A stretch of 64,000 nt of DNA from Paralvinella palmiformis. Lineage: Eukaryota; Annelida; Polychaeta; Terebellida; Alvinellidae. The DNA is taken from positions 1 through 64,000 of the forward strand of contig JAODUP010001582.1 of assembly GCA_025642065.1 (NCBI GenBank), read 5' to 3'. The stretch's first letter is position 1, and every line of letters starts with the position of its first letter. The notes beneath the pieces were generated by a model. The model saw nothing but the letters and a program-made list of their open reading frames with translations. It had not been told where the DNA came from and did not search any database. The position numbers and the translations under genes are program-made. Below are positions 56,227-64,000 of the stretch, in pieces.

Positions 56227-56754
56227 CTGTGCCAAACACCGATATAACTTTTCAAGTTCACATTGTTATTAATATTGTTGACCACAAACGTAAACTTGAT
56301 GTTTCATTATAATCTCTTACACATGTTTCACAATAAAGATCATCATCATAATTGATTTAGTTTTGGCCTGACAGAAGAGAAAGAAACCTTTTGGGGATTT
56401 TCTTCTCGTGGCGTTAATTGATTAGCGCCCAAAACCACGGGTAACATGGAAATAGCGTTGTCAAAGTTCCCGATTAATTAATAGATATTGTAATATCTCG
56501 GATATATAACACTTTTATGAAAGGTAAACATGCAGTAGTGCGCTGTTTATGTATACCTTTGTGCGTAAATGAGGGCGTGCATGCCTGAATGTGTTCATGA
56601 AACAATACACACGTTTCTACCTTTTGAATCGTGGGGTTTCTTTTGATAATACTCCCGTCACCAAACCAAATCACATCATCATTTACATAGTCAACTAACC
56701 AAATACAATTATGTTCAGATGTGTATTTATCAAATTGGATTGGACGTGCTATAA
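56227..56754. other. 3' side of the minus-strand ORF; no feature recognised
   Basis: This would hold the 3' UTR of the minus-strand reading frame that follows. I cannot point to a clear polyadenylation site among the many A/T-rich words. Confidence 0.3.
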
Positions 56755-57410
56755 TTATAATTCCCTAAAATTATATCTAATATACTTTTCAATCAAAATA
56801 TCCATACCTAAGATCTTATAAATAACAGATAGAAACACAGATTTAAAGGATAAGTCAATATGGTGTATAGAAGTCTCTGACGTCCCCTTTTGTGCATCTT
56901 GTTTATGAATAATGATGGCCAGAAACTCAAATACATCATACACGTCTTCCATCTTCCTCGCCATATTGTGGCATATTGGCGGTGATAAGTCAGAGTGAGC
57001 TACAAAGGTAGTGATATCTGTCATTTTATCGCAATACAACATTTGATACTGATCGAGAAACAGAACAGCTCCTCTTGGATAAAGAGTTCTACAGCCGTCT
57101 ATTGTTCGTCCCAAATATTTCTTATAGCAAAAGAAACCGTCGAAATGAACATTGTATTTGATGCAATAATTGCAAATTATATAACTGACGAGACAGGTAA
57201 AGCGATTTATATAGAAAAAAGATTTTTCATAATCCAAATCTTTGAACTCTCCCTCCTATCACAGGTGGTATCCTTTGGAGAACAAATCATGCTAATGAGA
57301 TAAACTAAACCATAACTTGACACAAAGAAAGTTTGATATTGATTTTCCTTATGTACTACAGATATACTTTTTAATGTTAAAAGTATCAGTATCAGTAATT
57401 TGAGATTCAT
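56755..57410 (-). CDS. Unrecognised cysteine-rich, possibly secreted protein (broken or with a short intron)
   Basis: From ATG at 57410 the minus strand encodes MNLKLLILILLTLKSISVVH, a good signal-peptide pattern, then YGLVYLISMICSPKDTTCD. That frame ends at 57207. An overlapping frame, open from about 57252 to a stop at 56755, gives FKDLDYEKSFFYINRFTCLV, ICNYCIKYNVHFDGFFCYKK, GRTIDGCRTLYPRGAVLF, MLYCDKMTD, PPICHNMARKMEDVYDVF and ends IEKYIRYNFREL. Seven cysteines lie in the first 100 residues of this part. A 160-codon frame is unlikely by chance at this AT content. The two parts can be joined by a one-base indel or by a GT...AG intron of about 60 bases (GT in TATGGTTTAG, AG before GAGGGAGAG), so it is either a decayed gene or a gene with a tiny intron. 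I do not recognise the family. A role is not assigned. Confidence 0.5.
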
Positions 57411-57479
57411 TTATCCAAGTGTCTAACACAATAATCACAACAAAATTTCATTTTAATGTTAAAACCAACACCGTAATCA

Positions 57480-57800
57480 AGCAAAGCTTGTACGGTTGGT
57501 GTGTTTTATAAAACAACTTTAGTTGCATATAAAATTCGCCTTAGTTATATGTGGGAAAAGAATGATCTTTTCTAGTTCCAGTTCCATTTTGTACTGTGGC
57601 ATTCAAGATTAGCTCTAGTCTTCTTGCCATTTACATTGCCAATAACATTTAAGAACTTTATTACTACAATACTTTGAATACCAGACATTAGTCATTAATC
57701 TAAACATTCTCACAACTGTCGTGATCTAACTTTGGTGTTCTACTCCCAAACACCACGACTGTAAGTTATTCGCTTTTTGTTTTTGCTTGGCGACTTAGGG
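57480..57800 (-). repeat. Dispersed repeat R5, copy b
   Basis: Partner of 34160-34480. The minus strand reads AKKTRANLECHSTKW. It lies directly upstream of the cysteine-rich reading frame, so this frame's promoter region is repeat-derived. Confidence 0.55.
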
Positions 57801-57846
57801 ACTGGTGAGACATTGCACTTGTCCCAGCAAGAAAAGTCGCCACTCT

Positions 57847-57848
<2 letters not shown>

Positions 57849-57887
<39 letters not shown>
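57849..57887. repeat. (AT)n microsatellite
   Basis: AT run. A short 12-bp tandem (AATCAGACAG-type units, three copies) lies at 57945-57975. Confidence 0.93.
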
Positions 57888-57889
<2 letters not shown>

Positions 57890-58089
57890 ACAATGATAGA
57901 TAGACAGACGGGCATGAAGATAGAAAGATATATTTAAACGGATTAGACAGAATCAGACAGAATCAGACAGAATTATAAACAGACATGTAAACACACTTGA
58001 TATTATGATATTGTCAAAGTTGAATTTGCAAGACAATATTGTGTTGAGAGCAAACCTGAACTGTTATAAGTCTTTATGTATTTCCATGG

Positions 58090-58272
58090 ATGCGTGTGTG
58101 CTTGTGTGAATGCAACCCCCTCTCTGTGTCTGTGTGTGTGTGTGTGAGTCCGTTTGTGTGTGGGTGTGTGTGTGTGTGTGAGTCCGTGTGTGTGTGTGTG
58201 TGTGTGTGAGTCCGTGTGTGTGGGTGTGTGTGTGCGTAGTCGTGTGTGTGTGTGTGTGTGGTCGCGCGTGTG
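58090..58272. repeat. (GT)n with interspersed GAGTCCGT units
   Basis: GT runs are repeatedly broken by GAGTCCGTGT, giving a higher-order unit of about 36-40 bp. Confidence 0.9.
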
Positions 58273-58801
58273 TAAATCCTACTACGCTACCAACATGTTG
58301 ATCAAATAATTAACAATTATATTTATATTTCATCATTCTCAAAACACTAAATCATACAACACACTCTTATAATAATGGCAACTTTTTGTATATATTGATT
58401 CTCCTATATAATAATATATACACCATCTACGTCCATAACATTATACGGTATGTTATGTTATTAAATTGCCTTTAGTACCACATCTTATTAATTGATCATA
58501 AAATCATTTATTATTATACCATCATAGTTTGATGTTATCATATCACCAAATATTGCCTGCTAGTAACATTGACAGACAACAGACACAGAGTAGACAATTC
58601 TATGACAGTATATCGTATGTCATCTGTATATTGCTCACTCTGTAGCCATAAAGATAACAGAACATAGTTGACTCCATTCTTGGGAAATGACCAAATTAAA
58701 TCATTGTGTAGAGTGACTTCCCATTGTAGTCACCTAGGACGATTTTCTGTACCTTTTATTACGTTACACTTAGAAACAGTTCCAAATTCAAATACTGATA
58801 A

Positions 58802-58804
<3 letters not shown>
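58273..58804. other. Spacer, no gene recognised
   Basis: No feature was seen before the following AT microsatellite. Confidence 0.4.

Positions 58805-58881
<77 letters not shown>
58805..58881. repeat. (TA)n microsatellite
   Basis: TA run with one slip near 58840. Confidence 0.95.
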
Positions 58882-58884
<3 letters not shown>

Positions 58885-59254
58885 CTGCTTATGAACATAT
58901 ACCGATTGTGTGGTTAATGCCAAACAAAAACATTTAATAAAATAAAAAGAAACAGGAAATTTCATAAAAAGAAGAGGCTATGGTTTATGCAATAACCTAT
59001 GCATTCAACATTTTTCCTACGTAATCGTAACCTGAATACATTCAATCTGGAAAACAAACCCTTCCCACAGCTTACCCCGAAGGAGTATATAATATACATC
59101 AAACATTATCCTTAAAGTTATTATTTTCTTTAAAAGATATCAGTATAACAGAAATATCAAGATCGAGTTATATCCTTAATATAATAACTAACGATCACGT
59201 GACAATTTATGTACCAGAACATGTGGAAATATGTGCCATAATGTCATTTTCTAT

Positions 59255-59530
59255 GTCAGTTGCCAGTCGACGTCGACTTCAAGATCTTTTTTAGATACCC
59301 AGAACTTTCATTATTATAAAACAATTGATACAAAATTGATTTCTTTGGCATCGTAAAAGGGACAGCCAAACGTTCTAAGTCTTTTGAACAAAGTCCGACA
59401 TAACGAAACAGTTACAACGGTAGGCTAAATATATCACGTGACAAGCCGAGGCTATACCAGAAGCATATTTATGCCTACTGCTGGTTTTCCACAAATATGG
59501 CGGCCTACTGAGTATTAAACACTGGCTAAA
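59255..59530 (-). repeat. Dispersed repeat R1, copy d
   Basis: Minus strand: GGCCGCCATATTTGTGG, AGCAGTAGGCATAAATATGC, TATAGCCTCGGCTTGTCACG, TTTACGATGCCAAAGAAATC and TTGAAGTCGACGTCGACTGG, the same order as 10790-11060. This copy best preserves the 5' part of the repeat. Confidence 0.65.
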
Positions 59531-59664
59531 ACTGTAATTGTAACATATAATGACAGCATAGACTCACCGATGATTTCAACATACGTCTATATGTGGAGAG
59601 TAGTTCAAATGACTTGACATAAATTCCTCTATCCAATTTTTTCTAATGAACAATTTCAACAAAC

Positions 59665-59765
59665 ACAAAACTTTCTGACTCACGGTCATGCCTTGCGTGA
59701 GGGCGGATGTTCGAATCGCGGCCGTGGCACTATAGTAGGAGGAGTTGTTCATCCAATCAGGCAAC
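59665..59765 (+). mobile_element. tRNA-like SINE head (family S3)
   Basis: GACTCACGGTCATGCCTTGC and GCGGATGTTCGAATCGCGG resemble the A-box to B-box part of a tRNA, with GTTCGAATC as the B box. The 5' acceptor side is missing and the rest does not fold as a tRNA, so a SINE or tRNA pseudogene is more likely. Confidence 0.5.
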
Positions 59766-59878
59766 TGGCCAGGTTTTCTACACCGAATATACCATTATAT
59801 GGTAAATTCGAAATTTAATTAGAATTAGATCAGTGGTGAAGCAGTAAATTACAGACCATATGCATTAGAGGTCTATTA

Positions 59879-59920
59879 TATTATTATTATTATTTAGTAG
59901 TAGTAGTAGTAGTAGTAGTA
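59879..59920. repeat. (TTA)n-(TAG)n microsatellite
   Basis: ATT units followed by eight TAG/AGT units. Confidence 0.9.
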
Positions 59921-60144
59921 TATGGCCATTATCAATAATTTTCGTATGAGTTACATAACTCTTTAATAAAGGTAAGCTATGCATAAATTGAAACAAGTTG
60001 AGATATAACAAAAATGTTACAGATGGTCTACTTTAAGGAAGACTGTTTACAATATTTGTTAAAGACGAAACTATTGTAAGATGATGATGATGATGATATT
60101 GTAACTATTGTAAGAACATATCAAACAGGAACATGGAGTGTGTG

Positions 60145-60150
<6 letters not shown>

Positions 60151-60197
<47 letters not shown>
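60151..60197. repeat. (AT)n microsatellite
   Basis: About 23 AT units. A short (ATG)n lies at 60079-60096. Confidence 0.95.
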
Positions 60198-60199
<2 letters not shown>

Positions 60200-60467
60200 G
60201 ACATAAAATGGCATGTGTTGTCATATAAACTGGTATTAGCATTAAGCAAAAAAGGAATACTACTGATCGGGTTAATTACCGCTGTTATTGTATACTCCCA
60301 TCATATATCAATCAGAGACATATACACATTGATCATTTGATGTAGACATAATTAATAATACTGCATGAATCTTACATTAAATATTAATTATATTACGTTT
60401 TAAAAATATTAAAGTCAGATATCAATCCTATATATCAGTTACCATAAGTCTCTTAGATGGTGTCAGT

Positions 60468-60469
<2 letters not shown>

Positions 60470-60520
<51 letters not shown>
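60470..60520. repeat. (AT)n microsatellite
   Basis: About 25 AT units. Confidence 0.95.
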
Positions 60521-60523
<3 letters not shown>

Positions 60524-61865
60524 CATGTCTAAGTTGAAAGTTAACGATAACATCTGCGTAATTATTACATGGAGTTAGTTGAATTTAATTTGCTGATGGG
60601 TTGAATCTAAGTAAATTTCAGAAATATGGTGTATTTTTTCAATATTATATTTATCAAGCTGTGTGATATATATATACTACGTAATTGACGCACATGGAGT
60701 GTAAAACATTGCTAATACGGAAAGGTTGTTCCCCTGAAACACTCCGTAATATATTCAACATGTGTCATTAATAGCAAAAATATACTACTAGAACTCGACA
60801 ATACAAAACGTGACAACTGTAGATATTATTAGCTTTATTAAAAAGTATCTTCCATTATGGAATTCTCATCAAACACCGATACCAAAACATTACGTCCCTT
60901 ATTAGATGGTTAATGAGCAGATGTCCATTTAATTACTTGTAATTAATTATGTTCAAAATAATTGTATCATTATATAATTTAAAAAAACAACAGGCTACAA
61001 TCAAAACTGTTCTCTTTCATATGGATGATCGTGTGCATTGTATTTTCCCTTTGAAGTAAATTCGTGAGATGCCATTGAGCTTATATTGTCCAATTATGGA
61101 GAATCGAATATCGGAACTCAACAAACCTATGAGGACAAATGTATAAACACTTGAACTAGTACAGGAATTCCTAATACACAATGAGTAATATCGACTTAAG
61201 TCAAAGATAGTTTACGCAACAACTCGCTTCAGGTTGAAAACAGAAAAGTTTAGTCTAAGTGTACGAACAAATGACGTTGTCTGGATACCAGGATTTTCCA
61301 CGATTGCAAATGTTTACGTTTGTCAGTAATGTTTCTTACCTAAAACGATATTATAATTTGTTGTTTAAATTGTGGATTGCTATTAGTTTAAATGTATATT
61401 TTGTGAGATTCCTACAGGTCAAGATAATATACTTATGCCTAAGTTATAGATATTCTTATATATTATACACATTTTCATAAACCGAATGATAATTTGTTTG
61501 TCCAGGACAGATGTGCTGATGCTTTTCTTTGCAAGAAATGCTGCCTGAATATCATAATATGTTCACATTTATGGCATTTATAGAAAGTTAAGATATGAAG
61601 GTTGAGGCAGGTAGGATCCAAATGTAATACTTTAACAATAAATTCATTAACGCAACCTTATAAAGATAAATTAAATAAGTTTCATGAAATCCATCCTTTA
61701 TAAATATGGTATGATTAATTACACAAATTAATGTTATTTAATAAATTATTGTTATTAAGTATTATATGTAGAAGTTGAATACAGGGAGGTCTATAGATAA
61801 AAAGATATTCCATTAAATATTTGTTAATTCCTGGATTTCTGAAAATATGCATGTAATTATGACAA
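60521..61865. other. Spacer, no gene recognised
   Basis: The frame at 61259-61480 (73 codons, aromatic-rich) has no motif and no partner. Not called. Confidence 0.4.
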
Positions 61866-61869
61866 ACCA

Positions 61870-62310
61870 TAATGAGTGGGGTGAGCTACTATGTAGCTTA
61901 TGTGTTAATAGATACAGCATTTATCTGATTATTAAATATCCATCATTTTTAAACTCAGATACAATCTCTGAACCGATCCAAGACATATTTCACTTTGCTG
62001 TTGATAAATATAATCTGTATGATATGTGGTTGCTTATCTCCGTGAGAGTTTGAGTAAATATATTTTTAAATTGCAAAGAGTTGATGTGATTGGTCAGTTT
62101 AAATACTATGCCAAATGTTGCACGAAAAATTAAGATAGTTGTTTAACTCGATATAATTCTTTAAATCTTGACGAATGTATAGGATAGAATCTGTGGATAG
62201 ACATACATTAGAAAGAGAAGTTAATAAGAAAGGTAAATCTATAACCTTTCTATCATGGCTGCTTGTGATAAAGTTGTAAAGAGCTGTAGATCGTATTATT
62301 TTGAAGTGAA
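61870..62310 (+). repeat. Diverged duplicate, partner of 48200-48620
   Basis: ATGTAGCTTATGTGTTAATA, ATTTTTAAACTCAGATAC, TGAACCGATCCAAGACATAT and CTATCATGGCTGC...GTGAAGCTAAG follow the same order as the 48-kb copy. Confidence 0.45.
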
Positions 62311-63360
62311 GCTAAGGGGGGGGGGGTCAATTGAAAAGAATACGTTAAAATGCCGTTTTATTTCGGTAGCACAAATCTCAGATATAAATTATTTACAAAG
62401 TACAACATGTCTAGAGGATACGATTTTGAGAAAGGCTTTCTTGATACTAAAATGCTCTCCTTGGTGCTTCCATAACAGACATGACCTTTGTGACACAATT
62501 AATGTATTATAACTCCTTGTCATAAACATGGCGTGCGAATCAACGAATATCTATAGCAAAGACTACGTCTTTGTTTTCATCTCAATTAGTGATCTTTGAA
62601 ATACGATAGTCCTTTGCATCCAAATAACTCAATTTATTATTCAAAGTATGACCTAAATGCATATAATTGGAACTCATATTGGAAATAATGATTTCCTTTA
62701 AAGTTTTAACATTAAATCTCCAATGTAAACAAAGGAAATGGAAGTTTTCAAATGTTGCAGTAATAAAATGACCTATATGTTGCTATCTGGAGTTTTCATT
62801 CCGTGTGTTACCAAAGTGTAGTTGGGTTTCCCATCAACTGGCTACTTGTATGAATATCACATCATACTCATATTTTTGACAATTTAACAGTATTTAGTAG
62901 TCATGTAGACCCTGATGAATACATATTACTGTGATAGGGAATTTAATATGACTATTTAGACAGATTTGATTTTTATGCCAATTTGACCTGGGTTTAATTA
63001 CGATTATGATTTTCATCTAATTGGTTAATAATGCAATTTTTAAAAGTTCAATATTTTTCATTTTGATGACGAGACCTTTCAGGAAACATCATAACATATA
63101 AAATCCACAATAAAATACTACAACATATTATAATTTAATAAATAATTTAAGACCAACTGGACATTGACACAAGGAATGGCAAATTTATTTCATCGTCTTT
63201 TCTACCATATCCAACATAAACGAATAATATTAACAACTTTTAAACTCCTATTTTGCCTTATGTGAATTATTTACCGTTGAGAAATGTGTTCTTGGTAACA
63301 CCACGATAATGTGTGCATCATGGTTTGTTGTTTTAATCTAAAATGAAATGAAAATACGAA
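62311..63360. other. Spacer, no gene recognised
   Basis: It begins with a G-run at about 62317-62327 inside an 85-codon frame (62255-62512) that I do not recognise. The rest is AT-rich without signal. Confidence 0.4.
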
Positions 63361-63399
63361 GCCAAAGTCAATTGTACAAACATATATCCGAATTTGGGG

Positions 63400-63545
63400 A
63401 TAAATCATAGTCTTCTTAGGCTCTTCATAGTCAATTCCTTGATGTGGTGAAAGGAGGAACTTGTATGACTCAGTGACCCATAGAGTTATGCCACTCGGTG
63501 TTTTGGGTTCTGTTAGGTACGCCAAACTTGGACAAATCAGTGGGT
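63400..63545 (-). repeat. Coding-like repeat R6, copy b
   Basis: The minus strand reads LTEPKTPSGITLWVTESYKF then SPHQGIDYEEPKK, related to the plus-strand frame at 24.7 kb. It is probably a mobile-element protein remnant and is adjacent to the LINE tail that follows. Confidence 0.4.
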
Positions 63546-63599
63546 AGAGGATAGACTAATATGGACTACGAGTGAAATAGCTCGAATAGAAACTTAGAA

Positions 63600-63880
63600 T
63601 ATTGAAGTAAGAGTCATCGGGCCGCACGATGTACTTTAATAGGAAACAATACCATGTATCCATAGATATCTTCATCACAGAAGAGGTTCTGTATGGTACC
63701 CTTTTCCATGTATTGTTGGGGAGAAGTAGAACAGAAGACCGAACATGTCACCCTAGACTGCATAAACCTACAACAGCTGAGAGAAATTACCTGGACAACT
63801 ACAACAAATTTCCAGAAGATGCTACACGGCAAGAAGATAACAGTATCATTCATAGTCTCTGATGGCCTCGACGTGTAGTC
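63600..63880 (+). pseudogene. LINE C-terminal remnant (RNase-H-type LINE pattern)
   Basis: The plus frame gives CWGEVEQKTEHVTLDCINLQ, LREITW, a KMLHGKKI stretch, FIVSDGLDV and a stop at 63876-63878. C-G--EQT-EH-L-DC----LR---W...L-G------FI-STGL is the C-terminal signature of RNase-H-bearing LINE proteins of the I/Nimb type. The first cysteine of the usual C-CG pair is not in frame (a frame change is likely near 63700). Only the last 280 bp remain. Confidence 0.62.
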
Positions 63881-64000
63881 AACAAGTTAACGAAAATAAA
63901 TGTCTTCTTACAACTCGTCCTGGTAATCTCTTTAAAAAGAAACCGTTGGTTCTTGTATTTGTCTCTCATATTTGTTTATTTGAGTGAGTATAATGATGAC

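Noticed and set aside
59665..59765. Functional tRNA gene on the plus strand
   Set aside because: A B-box-like stretch is present but there is no complete cloverleaf or acceptor stem.
62255..62512. 85-codon plus-strand frame with several cysteines
   Set aside because: It contains a homopolymer G run, starts inside a diverged duplicate whose partner at 48.5 kb does not keep the frame, and has no recognisable domain.

Overview
The window looks like nuclear DNA from an AT-rich invertebrate genome, most plausibly a mollusc or another lophotrochozoan. This rests on the very low GC content, the density of (AT)n, (CA)n, (AAT)n and (ATCC)n microsatellites, tRNA-derived SINEs, L2/CR1-type LINE fragments, hAT and mariner remnants, and the lack of compact gene order or ribosome binding sites. 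The species cannot be fixed from the sequence. I find no gene that I would call certainly functional. Nearly everything readable is a repeat, a dead transposable element or a decayed gene copy.

Layout. 1-2.2 kb holds a minus-strand decayed copy of a gene family that resembles carbohydrate sulfotransferases, with its upstream block. 2.3-11.6 kb is spacer with microsatellites, SINEs, dispersed repeats and an L2-like LINE 3' end (5.5-6.4 kb). 12.6-16 kb is a nested cluster: a minus-strand LINE is split by a complete but dead hAT transposon (13268-15556, with 9-bp inverted ends and an 8-bp target duplication) and also by a truncated SINE. 16.3-17.6 kb is a tandem pair of a dispersed repeat called R2 here. 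18.2-20.3 kb is the best-preserved sulfotransferase-like copy, followed by another R2 copy. 22.2-23.5 kb is a compound tandem satellite. 24-28.5 kb has two more LINE pieces; the one at 27.3-28.5 kb preserves the empty site of the hAT insertion. 29.3-32.7 kb has R1 and R2 repeats and a third sulfotransferase-like copy.

33.9-42.6 kb contains further LINE remnants of at least two types, a SINE, the upstream block of a fifth gene copy, and an internally deleted mariner (41666-42621) with TIRs and TA duplications. 43.6-43.9 kb has a SINE whose tail resembles an L2 3' end. 47.2-48.1 kb has the fourth sulfotransferase-like copy. 49-55.5 kb contains a diverged segmental duplication flanking an array of nine 66-bp repeats (53230-53818). 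56.7-57.4 kb (minus) is the one stretch that looks like a possible current gene: an unrecognised cysteine-rich protein with a signal-peptide-like start, broken by a frame change or a short intron. The window ends with R1, tRNA-like and LINE tail fragments.

No genes here work together as a pathway. The coherent story is duplication and decay: five related copies of a sulfotransferase-like locus spread over about 46 kb in both orientations, broken up by several waves of mobile elements. I found no undescribed enzymatic or defence system. The most useful leads are the duplicated locus with its conserved upstream block, the R2 family with a positionally conserved TATA-like motif, the datable nested insertions, and the orphan secreted reading frame. 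All homology calls come from reading translations by eye, without database searches.
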